A stretch of 64,000 bases of DNA from Pelagibius sp. Alg239-R121 (GCF_947331435.1 NZ_CAMZOF010000001.1:744001-808000), one strand, 5' to 3'. Positions 1 through 9,088 are shown, counted from the stretch's first letter. The notes: generated by a model not told the origin, from the sequence alone. Made by a program: numbers and translations.

Positions 1-1
1 C

Positions 2-718
2 TTACCGCTCCTAGCTCTCGCGCTTAAATCAGCGTCGCTGCAGGAGGTGGCCGTCAACATTGCCGAGGCTTATCTGGGTAAGGATGCGGGCCACCAGGTT
101 CTGCGAGGTAAGGTGAACCGCGGGTCGGTCGAGAGCATTGATGCCGTTATTCTTTTTGCGGATCTTCGAGGTTTTACCGCGGCTACGGACGCGCTCCCAA
201 GAGAGATCGTCGTGGAGCGGTTGAACAGATATTTTGATTGTATCGTGCTGCCGGTCGAACAGTATGGCGGGCAGGTTCTAAAATTTCTGGGTGACGGGCT
301 GCTTGCAACCTTTGCATTGGAAGCCGGTCACTCGGTGAAAGACGTCTGCGCTGCGGCGCTGAATGCGGCAGGCATCGCGAGCTCGCAGGTCGCAGCCTTC
401 AATCGTGAGCTCGAGTTGCAGGGTGAGGGGACGATGGCCCTCGACGTTGCACTCCATCTTGGCGATGTCATGTACGGCAACGTGGGTGCGGCTGACCGGC
501 TCGATTTTACAGTGATCGGACCGGCGGTCAATGAGGCAAGCCGGATCGAGGCGCTCTGTGGGCCACTTGATCGGAACCTGCTGATATCGGGAAATTTTGT
601 TGAGGCTATCGGAGATGACGGCGGCAGGTTTGTATCGCTTGGTTTTCATCTGTTGCGCGGTGTCTCGGGGCAGCGCGAAATCTTTGGCGTTTCGGACGGG
701 GCGCGTTCAATGGCTTGA
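2..718 (+). CDS. Class III adenylate/guanylate cyclase, 5'-truncated by window edge
   Basis: The reading frame is open from base 2, so the N-terminus lies outside the window; a GTG at 47 exists but the residues before it continue the same protein style. What remains is a class III cyclase catalytic domain. The first metal-binding Asp sits in FADLRGFT (about nt 155-178), the second in KFLGDG (about 283-300), and the transition-state Asn and Arg in AVNEASRIEA (about 524-552). Thr in FTVIG, in place of Asp, points to subclass IIIb. All catalytic positions I can identify are intact, so I expect an active nucleotide cyclase, probably making cAMP. The missing N-terminus should hold a sensory or regulatory domain. 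It converges on ribA with 69 bp between stops. A second cyclase lies at 6329. Confidence 0.88.
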   Translation, partial: LPLLALALKSASLQEVAVNIAEAYLGKDAGHQVLRGKVNRGSVESIDAVILFADLRGFTAATDALPREIVVERLNRYFDCIVLPVEQYGGQVLKFLGDGLLATFALEAGHSVKDVCAAALNAAGIASSQVAAFNRELELQGEGTMALDVALHLGDVMYGNVGAADRLDFTVIGPAVNEASRIEALCGPLDRNLLISGNFVEAIGDDGGRFVSLGFHLLRGVSGQREIFGVSDGARSMA

Positions 719-787
719 TTCGGTTAGGACACTCTAATCTGTTTCACATCCGAAATGATTAGCGAATGGGTCAGACCGTCTTCGAGA

Positions 788-2017
788 TCAGAGATAGTGG
801 CCGAAACGGGCGGCTTTGGTTTCCAGGTAGAACTGGTTGTGACCATTGGAGGGGAAGTGATGGGCCACGCGCTCCTCGATGGAAATGCCGCAGCGGGCCA
901 GCGCTGTCACTTTCTGTGGATTGTTAGTCAGCAGCTTGATCCGTTTGAAGCCTAACTGGCGCAGCATTTCTGCCGCAGGAAGGTAGATCCGCTCGTCGGC
1001 GTCGAAGCCCAGCTGTTCATTGGCTTCGGCAGTATCTGCGCCCCGGTCCTGGAGCTCATAGGCGCGCAGCTTGTTGATCAGGCCGATCCCTCGGCCTTCC
1101 TGCGACAAATAAAGCAGAATACCGGATCCGGCTTCTCCCATGGTCCTGATGGCGCCGCGCAGCTGGTCGCCGCAGTCGCAACGCAGGCTGCCCAGTAGAT
1201 CACCGGTAAAGCATTCTGAATGCATGCGGGCCAACACAGGTGTGGCAGGGTCGGGATCGCCGATGATCAGGGCGAGGTGTTCAATGCCGCCGTCGTTCGG
1301 CCGAAAGGCGACGACCTTTGTATTCTCGGCATGATCCAAAGGGATCTTTGCCGCAGCGACCTTGGTCAAGGCCTGTGCCGCACCGAGGCGGTAATCGGCA
1401 ATATCCTGGCCTGCTACGGTCAGCAAGTCGCGTTGCGCCGCCCAGTCATTGATAACCTGAACCGGCACCGTCTGGCTGTTCGCTGCCACTGCCGTGGCTG
1501 GAGTGCTGGTTCCAATGGCTACCTGCGCAATGACGGCGGCAGGCAAGAGGCGCGCGAGTTTCGCCAGGTCGATGGCGCTTTCGCTCAAGGCAGCGGGCGC
1601 CATGGTGACCCGAGGCCGAAGCACTTCAACGTCATATCCCGGCTCGTCGGTCGGGTCGGCAAGCGATTGGATGGCACTGGCTTCGATGGCATCGTTGTCG
1701 AGCGACAATGCGAAGACGCCGCCGACGGGGATCAGGGCGCGGGCTTCTTCGAAGCCAATGGCCGCAGCACGGCGGGCGGTTAACAGCAGGCGTGGAGAGG
1801 TATCCGTGCCGCTGGCTGATTCGGATGTCAGGGATCGTAGTTGCGCCAGCGACGCATCACAAAGGGTCTCGGCCGATTGGACAAGCGCCGCGAAACCATC
1901 ACTTGTATAGACAAGCACGCAGGCACCGCGACGCAAATCAGCGACGGCGCGCTCCACGGACTGCAGCGCGTTGGCGGCAAGGATGGTCTTGGTGGCAACC
2001 AATTCAGACATCTTCAT
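788..2017 (-). CDS. ribA: GTP cyclohydrolase II with extra N-terminal domain
   Basis: First committed step of riboflavin synthesis: GTP to 2,5-diamino-6-ribosylamino-4(3H)-pyrimidinone phosphate plus formate and pyrophosphate, in the cytosol. The C-terminal half carries the zinc-binding cysteines in HSECFTGDLLGSLRCDCGDQ, the catalytic EGRGIGL region and TNNPQK near the end. The protein is 409 residues, about twice the length of the E. coli enzyme. The first ~200 residues have the position of a RibB domain, but I see no clear RibB acidic catalytic motif, so this half is probably a degenerate RibB-like domain of the kind common in alphaproteobacterial RibA. It stands alone on its strand; I looked for an FMN riboswitch in 2018-2248 and did not find one. 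Confidence 0.9.
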   Translation of the reverse strand: MKMSELVATKTILAANALQSVERAVADLRRGACVLVYTSDGFAALVQSAETLCDASLAQLRSLTSESASGTDTSPRLLLTARRAAAIGFEEARALIPVGGVFALSLDNDAIEASAIQSLADPTDEPGYDVEVLRPRVTMAPAALSESAIDLAKLARLLPAAVIAQVAIGTSTPATAVAANSQTVPVQVINDWAAQRDLLTVAGQDIADYRLGAAQALTKVAAAKIPLDHAENTKVVAFRPNDGGIEHLALIIGDPDPATPVLARMHSECFTGDLLGSLRCDCGDQLRGAIRTMGEAGSGILLYLSQEGRGIGLINKLRAYELQDRGADTAEANEQLGFDADERIYLPAAEMLRQLGFKRIKLLTNNPQKVTALARCGISIEERVAHHFPSNGHNQFYLETKAARFGHYL

Positions 2018-2248
2018 TCGCTACTCTACGAAGTACACCGACACTTTACGGAGTCACCGGCGTCATGTCACCGTCCGCTGTCCAGGTCAAGAGACAGTTG
2101 TTTTTTCGTAATCGATTGTCGATCCACAACTTACGCCTTTAACATGGGTTGAACCCGGTCTTCAGACAAGCGGCGGAACGCTGCGGACTGCGGGATTTAG
2201 GCTAACGAACGGCGCGTGACGGGGGGTGTTTGAGATGGGTGAGGGGCA

Positions 2249-3130
2249 ATGACGGCAAAAGTCTTCCTGGATTACGACCAGGCCGGGTTGGATCGGGAAA
2301 TGAACCTGCGAGGCCGCTGGCCGGAGCATCAGGACTATTTTGATCGTTGGGGACGGGACTCACTGGAAGTTAGAAAGGCCTGCAGATGTCACATTGATCT
2401 GTCCTACGGCGAGAGTGAGGGCCAGAAACTTGATCTGTTTCTTCCGGCCGAAGACGAGGAGGGGGCGCGTGGCGATGGCTTTCCTTTGCTTGCCTTCATT
2501 CACGGCGGCTATTGGAAGTCACTCGACAAAGGCGATTTCAGCTACTTGGCCCCGGCTTATCTCGAACGTGGGATTGCCTTTGCGTCCTTGAATTACGATC
2601 TTTCCCCGACCGTTGATATCGCCGAAATGGTGGGGCAGGTGCAGCGCGGGCTGGCCTGGTTGGTTCAGCATTCCGGCGACTATGGTCTCGATCCCAGCGG
2701 ACTTTACGTCGCCGGCCATTCCGCAGGCGGTCATTTGGCGGCAATGGCGATGAACCCGGTCTGGACGGCGTCTTTCGGCCTGCCGACGACAATCATCAAG
2801 GGCGGTTGCTCGGTTTCCGGTGTCTACGACTTAGCTGCGGTGGCCGCCAGCCTGCAGCAGGACGAGCTTCAGATTTCACCCGAGATCGTGGAAAGTGAGA
2901 GCCCGATCCGAACTGTACCTGAACAGGCAGCGCCCCTAATCTGTGCCGTCGGTGCCGAAGAGACCCGGGAATTCATCCGTCAGCAAGGGGTTTACGTCGA
3001 GGCCTGGGCGCAAAAAGGATTGTCCTGCAGAGGCCTTAACCTGCCGGGAGATAACCATTTTTCGGCGGCTGACCGGCTCGCTCAAAGAGACCACCCCTTG
3101 TATCTGGCGGTCCTCGACATGATTTCTTGA
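2249..3130 (+). CDS. Alpha/beta hydrolase, arylformamidase (KynB/AFMID)-like
   Basis: A 293-residue single-domain alpha/beta hydrolase. The oxyanion-hole motif HGGYW lies near residue 86, the nucleophile elbow GHSAGG near 156-161, and a likely catalytic His in GDNHFSAADR close to the C-terminus. HGGYW is typical of arylformamidase-like esterases, which hydrolyse N-formylkynurenine, but no other kynurenine-pathway gene is near, so the substrate is open; other short-chain esters or amides are possible. No signal peptide, so cytosolic. The ATG has a GAGG ribosome site five bases upstream. It stands alone between ribA (divergent) and the response regulator. Confidence 0.75.
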   Translation: MTAKVFLDYDQAGLDREMNLRGRWPEHQDYFDRWGRDSLEVRKACRCHIDLSYGESEGQKLDLFLPAEDEEGARGDGFPLLAFIHGGYWKSLDKGDFSYLAPAYLERGIAFASLNYDLSPTVDIAEMVGQVQRGLAWLVQHSGDYGLDPSGLYVAGHSAGGHLAAMAMNPVWTASFGLPTTIIKGGCSVSGVYDLAAVAASLQQDELQISPEIVESESPIRTVPEQAAPLICAVGAEETREFIRQQGVYVEAWAQKGLSCRGLNLPGDNHFSAADRLAQRDHPLYLAVLDMIS

Positions 3131-3359
3131 GGTAATACCACTTGAGCCGGTAAGCGGACGACATCAATTAACCCAAATGTGAGAGCGCTAAACAGGCTAT
3201 ACTCACGTTCTTGGTAGCAATTCGATTCTGTAATCCTATGCATTAAATTTCCTGTCTGAATACCGAGAGCTGGTTCACGGGGCACGCAATACGTCGCCTG
3301 CTTGAATAGGGCCTCGTGCAATGGTATTTCAGGAAAAAGAACACAGAGGGGCGTCATCA

Positions 3360-4055
3360 ATGGTGGCTGCGGTCGGTAAAAAGATTCTCCTGGTGGATGA
3401 CGATGATCCACTCCGCCAGTCGTTGGGCGAACAGCTGCGCCTGCACGAAGAGTTCGAGACCATTGAGGTCGATAACGGTGCCGCCGCAATCGACATCACG
3501 AAAAACGATCATTTCGATGCAATTCTGCTGGACGTCGGTCTGCCGGACATGGATGGCAGAGAGGTCTGCCGTTTACTACGCCGCAATGGCGTCAAGTCGC
3601 CGGTGATCATGCTGACGGCCGCCGAGTCCGATGCGGACACGATCCTTGGATTGGATGCGGGGGCGAACGACTACGTCACCAAGCCGTTCCGCCTTGGTGT
3701 CTTGCTGGCACGCCTGCGGGCGCAGCTGCGCCAGCACGAACAAAGCGAAGATGCGGTCTTTACTATCGGTCCCTACACCTTCCGCCCAAGTGCCAAGGTC
3801 CTGATCCATGGCGAGACCCAGCGAAAGGTCCGCCTGACCGAGAAGGAAACATCAATCCTGAAGTACCTCTATCGCAACGGCAGCAAAGTCGTTGGACGCG
3901 ATATCCTGCTAAATGAGGTTTGGGGTTACAACGCGGGCGTGACCACCCATACCCTGGAAACGCATGTTTATCGCCTGCGCCAGAAGATTGAAGCCGATCC
4001 GTCGAACGCCGAGATTCTGGTCACCGAGCCTGGCGGTTACCGGCTGGTACCGTGA
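3360..4055 (+). CDS. OmpR/PhoB-family response regulator, orphan
   Basis: Receiver domain (about residues 6-120) with acidic pocket VDDDD, phosphoacceptor Asp in LLDVGLPDMDG (D58 from this start) and the conserved Lys in VTKPFR. A winged-helix Trans_reg_C DNA-binding domain follows (about 130-230), with the typical RLTEKE, VWGY and ETHVYRLRQKIE segments. So it is a phosphorylation-controlled transcription factor. An upstream ATG at 3321 would add 13 residues; the ATG at 3360 is preferred because GAGGGG lies eight bases before it. No histidine kinase gene flanks it: the neighbours are a hydrolase and an MBL protein. Its partner kinase must be elsewhere in the genome. Confidence 0.9.
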   Translation: MVAAVGKKILLVDDDDPLRQSLGEQLRLHEEFETIEVDNGAAAIDITKNDHFDAILLDVGLPDMDGREVCRLLRRNGVKSPVIMLTAAESDADTILGLDAGANDYVTKPFRLGVLLARLRAQLRQHEQSEDAVFTIGPYTFRPSAKVLIHGETQRKVRLTEKETSILKYLYRNGSKVVGRDILLNEVWGYNAGVTTHTLETHVYRLRQKIEADPSNAEILVTEPGGYRLVP

Positions 4056-4270
4056 AGCCATCCATGATCGCCGGTCTTATCTTGTGACCACCGTGAAGAC
4101 CTCGCGATCGGGGCCGGATTAAGATCCGCCGGTTCCCGTTCACGACACTGTGACTCTCAAGCCAAATTTACCGCGCGAGTCGGCTTTCGCCATAATTTTG
4201 CCAGATTTGTCTTGGGATGCGTCTTCCGTTCGCCTAAATAAGATTGAGGGTTGAAAGGAAGACTGTCGAA

Positions 4271-5104
4271 TTGGCCGAAAACTCCGAGTTTTATGTCCGC
4301 TTCTGGGGTGTTAGGGGCTCGATCGCCTGTCCCGGCGATAGCCACCGGCGTTACGGCGGCAATACGTCCTGTCTGGAGGTGCGCTGCGGCGATCACGTGC
4401 TGATCTTCGATGCCGGCACGGGCTTGCGGCCGTTTGGAGAGAACCTCTGTACCCTGGCACAGCTCGAAGCCGATATCTTTCTGACCCATACGCACCACGA
4501 CCACATCATCGGCCTGCCGTTTTTCAAACCCAATTTCAACAAGCAGAACCGCATCCGCTACTGGGCGGGCCATCTTCAGCCCGAACATAGCCTGCATGAT
4601 GTTCTCTGCACCTTCATGACCGCGCCGCTGTTTCCGGTGCCGCCCAAGATTTTCGCGGCAAATGTGACTTTTCACGATTTTTATGCCGGTGACGTTCTGG
4701 AGCCTCGCCCCGGTGTGCACATCAAGACCGCACCCTTGAACCATCCGAACGGCGCGACGGGTTATCGGGTGGAATTCGGCGGCAAGTCGATCTGTTATGT
4801 CACCGATACGGAACACGTCGATGGCCAGCCCGACCGCAACATCCTGGAGCTGATCGAGGGGGCGGATATCATGATCTATGACTGCACCTACACGGATGAA
4901 GAGTTCCCCCGTTTTAAAAACTGGGGCCACTCCACCTGGCAGGAGGGCGCCCGCCTCTGTGATCGCGCCGGTGTGGGCCAGCTGGTTGTCTTTCACCATG
5001 ACCCGGCTCATAACGATGAATTCATGGATCAGGTCGCGAAAGACGCAGATGAAAGTCGGCCCGGGACCGTCGTGGCTCAGGAAGGCATGGTTCTCCATCC
5101 GTGA
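4271..5104 (+). CDS. MBL-fold metallo-hydrolase
   Basis: Metallo-beta-lactamase-fold protein with the dinuclear-metal motif HTHHDH (H73, H75, D77, H78 from the TTG at 4271), preceded by IFDAGTGLR and followed by the distal His in APLNHPNGATGY and Asp in CYVTDTEH. The opening YVRFWGVRGSIACPG and the RYGGNTSC segment are typical of a PhnP/RNase Z-like subgroup of phosphodiesterase-type hydrolases with unknown substrates. A TTG at 4244 is in frame, but AAGGAAG sits correctly spaced for the TTG at 4271. The stop overlaps the GTG of the next gene (GTGA), so the pair is translationally coupled. Confidence 0.8.
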   Translation: MAENSEFYVRFWGVRGSIACPGDSHRRYGGNTSCLEVRCGDHVLIFDAGTGLRPFGENLCTLAQLEADIFLTHTHHDHIIGLPFFKPNFNKQNRIRYWAGHLQPEHSLHDVLCTFMTAPLFPVPPKIFAANVTFHDFYAGDVLEPRPGVHIKTAPLNHPNGATGYRVEFGGKSICYVTDTEHVDGQPDRNILELIEGADIMIYDCTYTDEEFPRFKNWGHSTWQEGARLCDRAGVGQLVVFHHDPAHNDEFMDQVAKDADESRPGTVVAQEGMVLHP

Positions 5105-6048
5105 CGTTACAATCGGATTCGGGAAAAGCCTCGGCCCCTTCGGGCGCGATTGGGACGGCCCAGGACGCATCGGCGCGTAAGCCGCTTCCTGGGCGCGTAC
5201 GCCGCCGGCGCCTCTGGTTCGGGCTGCTGACCCTGTTCAACTTCGCACGACGCGGTTTTTTCATTCCCTATCGCTATGCCGCCAGCCTGCCTGACGCCGG
5301 CGAAAGACATACTTATTCGGCGCTTGAGACGCTTTTTGAGAAGCACAGGCCGGCATTTACCGCGTTTCTTGCCTCGATGGCTCCTTTCAAAGCGGATTTC
5401 GAGCGGATTGGGCCCGATGCGCCGCCCCAACCGCGCTGGCGGCAATCCTGGTTTCCGCGCCTGGACGCCGCAACCGCCTACAGCCTCGTGCGGAACCTGG
5501 CGCCCAAAAGGATCATCGAGGTTGGTTCGGGGCACTCGACGCGCTTTGTCGCCCGGGCGATTGCCGATGCCGGGCTGGATACCCGCGTCACGGCGATCGA
5601 TCCCGCACCACGCGCGGATCTCGGCAGCTTACCGGTCCACTTGATCAAGAAAACCCTGCACGAAGCGGGTACCGAAGTTTTTGCCGAACTTGAGGACGGC
5701 GACTTCCTGATGATCGATTCCAGTCATATTCTGATGCCCGGCAGCGATGTCGACGTGCTGTTTGGGCGCGTCCTGCCGGCGTTGCCTGCGGGTGTGCTGG
5801 TACAGATCCACGATGTCTTTCTGCCTGATGACTATCCGGCATCCTGGGATTGGCGCGGATACAACGAACAGCTCGGGGTTATTCCGCTGCTGGGATCGGG
5901 CGGCTGGGAGTTGATATTTGCCAGCCATTTCGCAGTGAGCCGGATGGCCCAAGAGGTTGCGTCCTCGGCTGTCGGGGCGCTGGAGCTGCCGAATGAGGCA
6001 ATCGAGTCCGCCGTTTGGCTGCGCAAAACCTGTCCGGCTATCGACTAA
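5101..6048 (+). CDS. Class I SAM-dependent methyltransferase-like protein
   Basis: A 315-residue protein with a basic, Arg-rich N-terminal segment (about residues 25-45), a short hydrophobic stretch, and a Rossmann-type core. The SAM-binding loop is IIEVGSGHSTRF near residues 138-150; an acidic motif II lies in TAIDPAPR, and FLMIDSSH and QIHDVFLP match the later strands of Methyltransf_24-type enzymes. The acceptor is unknown; enzymes of this group often act on sugars or small secondary metabolites. It is coupled to the MBL hydrolase by a 4-bp GTGA overlap, so the two probably act in one process. Confidence 0.7.
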   Translation: MTLQSDSGKASAPSGAIGTAQDASARKPLPGRVRRRRLWFGLLTLFNFARRGFFIPYRYAASLPDAGERHTYSALETLFEKHRPAFTAFLASMAPFKADFERIGPDAPPQPRWRQSWFPRLDAATAYSLVRNLAPKRIIEVGSGHSTRFVARAIADAGLDTRVTAIDPAPRADLGSLPVHLIKKTLHEAGTEVFAELEDGDFLMIDSSHILMPGSDVDVLFGRVLPALPAGVLVQIHDVFLPDDYPASWDWRGYNEQLGVIPLLGSGGWELIFASHFAVSRMAQEVASSAVGALELPNEAIESAVWLRKTCPAID

Positions 6049-6268
6049 AATCACACTCATCCTCATGACCAAGGACCTACCTTGGTCAAATTCTTACGGT
6101 CACGGAAGGTCACGACAAACTGACGCCAAGTGATCAAGTAGTCGTTTATACTTCAATGGTAAGAGTTCAGTTGGCGGCCGCGTGCAGGTACTGGCGGTTA
6201 TGGAAAAGGCCTTGGCTCAGATATTCTAACTTGGCGCCTTCAGCTAAGGCCACTTCCGGTGACGATAT

Positions 6269-6384
6269 CTCTAGAGTGCGATCGTTCTGAATTGAAACAA
6301 TCTGGGACGTGAGTCGGCCGCTAACACTATGAAGAAGAGGCTGATTTACGTCTTCACGAATGCAGCGAAAAACGGTCAGACTCT
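6269..6384 (+). repeat. Interspersed intergenic repeat, copy A
   Basis: This 116-bp stretch aligns along its whole length with 29604-29718. Shared segments include CTCTAGAG, GCGATCG, CTAAC, GAAGAGGCTGATT, ACG and a final TCAGACTC. Copy B is non-coding, while copy A overlaps the first codons of the cyclase gene at 6329. Shorter related pieces occur at 11428-11482 and 18171-18210. I see no ORF or terminal inverted repeats, so it is a small non-autonomous or palindromic repeat rather than an IS. Confidence 0.7.
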
Positions 6385-7771
6385 CAACACAATAACAAGC
6401 GCGATTGCGGCGAAACGGGCAAGACATTTGGGCATTTTAGATTGGTTACGCAAATCCAGTGAACCGGTGCTGCCGGAACGCGTTAGCCAGGCGATCCGCG
6501 ATCAGGAAGACGCGACCGAACGTCTGATCGGCTGGGTTCAGCTGACAGTCGTCGTGACCTTCGGCGGGCTCTACTTCGCGGCCCCCAAGGTTTTTTCCGA
6601 AGATGTTGATTTCGCACCGGTGCCCTGGGCGCTGGCGATTTACCTTGTTCTGACTGTGATCCGCATCGTCTGGGCGCATAAGACCCGACTGCCGTCCTGG
6701 TCGCTGGCCGTTTCAGTCTTTTTCGACATGACCTTGCTGATGGTGCTGATATGGAGCTTCCATCTGCAATACGAGCAGCCCGCGTCTTTTTATCTCAAGG
6801 CACCAACGCTGCTGTACGTCTTTATCTTCATTGCTTTGCGCGCGCTGCGTTTTGAGGCACGCTTCGTCCTCCTGGCGGGCATCGCCGCGGCTGCGGGCTG
6901 GGGGATTCTTATCCTCTATGTAATCAAGGTTGATCCGGTCGATACCATGATCACTCGGGATTACGTGCAATACATGACCTCCAACTCGATCCTGCTGGGG
7001 GCCGAGTTCGATAAGATCATCTCGATCCTGGTGGTCGCCGTGATTCTGGCGGTGGCACTGCGGCGGGGTCGGGCGCTTCTGGTGCGTTCAGTGAGCGAAG
7101 GCCTGGCAGCCAAGGAGCTATCCCGCTTTTTTGCCCCTGAAATCGCCGCCAAGATCACGGCTGCCGATCAAGGTGTTGCGGCCGGTACCGGTGAGATGCG
7201 GCAGGCGGCTATCGTCAATCTCGACATGCGCGGTTTTACCCGCATGGCCAGCCAGGAAGAACCGTCTGTTGTGATGGGCGTGCTTGCTGAGTACCAGCAA
7301 CGCATGGTGCCGTTGATCCAGAGACACGGCGGCAGCATCGACAAGTTCATGGGTGACGGCATCATGGCGACCTTTGGTGCCTCAGCACCGTCCGAGACCT
7401 TCGCTGCCGATGCAATGCGCGCGTTGGACGACGTTGCGGCTGCCTCGATCCGCTGGCATTCCGAGCGCGAAGCTGCCGGCGAGTATTGCCCGGAAATCAA
7501 TGGCTCGGTTGCCACCGGACAGATTCTGTTCGGCGCAGTCGGCGACGAGACCCGGCTCGAGTATACGGTGATCGGCGACGCGGTAAATCTCTCTGCAAAG
7601 CTGGAGAAATTCAACAAGAAGGCCGGTACACGCCTGATCGCCGATGCCGAAACTTATCATCTGGCATTGGAGCAGGGTTACGTTCCGACGAACGGCGACA
7701 AGCGCAGCTTGCCCGCCGCCGAGGTCGACGGTATCTCCCAGCCGCTCGATCTGGTTGTGGTTTCAGACTGA
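6329..7771 (+). CDS. Membrane-anchored class III adenylate cyclase
   Basis: About six hydrophobic segments (roughly residues 68-225, for example LAIYLVLTVIRIVW and LLMVLIWSF) precede a short linker and a class III cyclase domain (about 270-475). Metal-binding Asp residues sit in VNLDMRGFT and KFMGDGIMATF. The Asn of the NxxxR motif is present in DAVNLSAKLEKF, but Lys stands where the transition-state Arg is expected, so activity may be altered. The start is uncertain: the ATG at 6329 and about 18 codons lie inside an interspersed intergenic repeat (6269-6384) that also occurs non-coding at 29604, so a downstream non-ATG start is possible. The gene stands alone. Confidence 0.85.
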   Translation: MKKRLIYVFTNAAKNGQTLNTITSAIAAKRARHLGILDWLRKSSEPVLPERVSQAIRDQEDATERLIGWVQLTVVVTFGGLYFAAPKVFSEDVDFAPVPWALAIYLVLTVIRIVWAHKTRLPSWSLAVSVFFDMTLLMVLIWSFHLQYEQPASFYLKAPTLLYVFIFIALRALRFEARFVLLAGIAAAAGWGILILYVIKVDPVDTMITRDYVQYMTSNSILLGAEFDKIISILVVAVILAVALRRGRALLVRSVSEGLAAKELSRFFAPEIAAKITAADQGVAAGTGEMRQAAIVNLDMRGFTRMASQEEPSVVMGVLAEYQQRMVPLIQRHGGSIDKFMGDGIMATFGASAPSETFAADAMRALDDVAAASIRWHSEREAAGEYCPEINGSVATGQILFGAVGDETRLEYTVIGDAVNLSAKLEKFNKKAGTRLIADAETYHLALEQGYVPTNGDKRSLPAAEVDGISQPLDLVVVSD

Positions 7772-8275
7772 AGGTCTCTGACTGAAAGCCTAGTGCCGAA
7801 CGCATGGATTTGAGAGCTTCGGACTGCTGCGGCTCAATTTCTACCAGATGGAGAATTCTCAAATAGCAACCAGGGCACTTTTGTGCACCGTTCGAGTCTT
7901 GGGCAAAGTTTGTCATTCCGAGCGTCTGATTGCTTATCTCCGAGTAAGAAAAGAGTGAGAATCAACCTAAAGATCATATAGTTGAAATGTAAAATACGTT
8001 CTAAGGGAATTCCGTCGAGAACGACCGTGCGCCACAGGTTTGCGGACGAAACAGGTCAAAGATCGTTGCGTCACTCGATAAAACAGGCGCCTATTCAAGC
8101 AGCATTATTTGACATGGAAATTAAACTTTAAATTGCTCATAAAGTGTGCTTTTTGCTTAATCTGCGCTGGCCTGAAAACAGATGTTTTTGTTTGTAAGGA
8201 ATTGATAAACCCGAAGGTTTGGCGACGACAACGATGAGACACGGCGGTCGATGTGCATTTGAGGATTAAAAGACT
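7772..8275. other. 504-bp gene-free stretch, AT-rich towards the right
   Basis: No credible gene on either strand. The right half (about 7930-8270) is visibly richer in A and T than the surroundings. A good -35 like TTGACA lies at 8109-8114, but the matching -10 region (ATTGCT) is weak, so I only suggest that the promoter of the 8276 gene is here. The change in base composition fits local acquisition of the 8276 gene. Confidence 0.4.
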
Positions 8276-9088
8276 ATGCCCAATGATGACGTGATCAGCG
8301 CAGTGATCGAAGACCTGGTTGTCACCGCAGAAGTCGATGACGACGACGACGATGATGACGACCAATCGGAACGAAGAGGGAGCTGGCACCAGATCCAACA
8401 GGTTCAGCCCACGGCCAAGCCCAAGGCAAGCTCGACCCTCGGCACCAACCCGCGCAGAAGAGCCGCGATGCAAGTGGCGAAGGGCACGGCGAGGGTTGGC
8501 TTGACAGGAGCATCCATCGGCACGGGGGTCGCCACTGGCGCTACTATGGGATGGATGGCTGTCGCCACTGGCGCCACGCTCGCGGCAGGCCCGATTGGCA
8601 TACTCGTCGCCAGCACGGCACTGACACTGACCTCTTCGGCCATTAATATCCGATCAGCTTACAAGACCCAACAGCATATCCGGGGGCTGGAGAGGATCCA
8701 GGCGAACTCGGGTTCGTTTGCCTGTTTTGGGGCCGCAGGTCCGAAACATACGGCCATCGCACACACGATCCTGCCCTATGTCATTGCGAAGAAGAAGAAG
8801 AAGGTGGTGCGCAAAAGCGCCAAAGCGATACCGATCATCGGGAGCACGATTGAAGGCGCTCGCTCCGGTATTAAGAGCCTGCACAAGAGAAGAATGGGAA
8901 CCCGGGGGGTGGACCGGGAGCTTCATGCGGAAACACTGGCCAACCATCACTGCAACTCAGACTGCGGGATGACCGCGGCAATCATCGCGGAGCTCTTTTC
9001 TGTGGACATCGCGGACGCCGAAGCCGCCCGCCAATGCTCAATCCCTCAGCTCGCCGCGTTAATCGCAATCAAGTTCAAGTCTGTGTAG
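8276..9088 (+). CDS. Uncharacterised protein with acidic run and glycine-zipper hydrophobic core
   Basis: I do not recognise a family for this 270-residue protein. In order it shows an acidic N-terminus with nine consecutive Asp (about residues 21-29); a Pro/Gln/Lys linker; a Gly/Ala-rich hydrophobic block (about 75-122) with GxxxG spacing in GASIGTGVATGATMG and GPIGILVAS; a KKKKK run near 173; a basic segment SLHKRRMGTRG; and a conserved-looking C-terminus with NHHCNSDCG and AAIIAEL. The hydrophobic block is long enough for one or two membrane-inserting helices; glycine zippers occur in pore-forming toxins, effectors and some phage proteins, but no such system is adjacent. ATG preceded by GAGG about 12 bases upstream. 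Likely an accessory gene. Confidence 0.6.
   Translation: MPNDDVISAVIEDLVVTAEVDDDDDDDDDQSERRGSWHQIQQVQPTAKPKASSTLGTNPRRRAAMQVAKGTARVGLTGASIGTGVATGATMGWMAVATGATLAAGPIGILVASTALTLTSSAINIRSAYKTQQHIRGLERIQANSGSFACFGAAGPKHTAIAHTILPYVIAKKKKKVVRKSAKAIPIIGSTIEGARSGIKSLHKRRMGTRGVDRELHAETLANHHCNSDCGMTAAIIAELFSVDIADAEAARQCSIPQLAALIAIKFKSV

Noticed and set aside
2018-2248. FMN riboswitch before ribA
   Set aside because: I looked for the conserved RFN stem sequences on the minus strand and did not find them.
4157-5170. Long 337-codon frame antisense to the MBL hydrolase
   Set aside because: It mirrors the codon pattern of the MBL gene, has no ribosome site and no protein domain features.
6167-6427. 86-codon minus-strand frame before the second cyclase
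   Set aside because: It lies over the interspersed repeat and the cyclase start, with no ribosome site.
8333-8362. GAC/GAT repeat encoding Asp9 as a simple-sequence contingency locus
   Set aside because: Codons are mixed (GAC, GAT), the length is short and nothing suggests phase variation.
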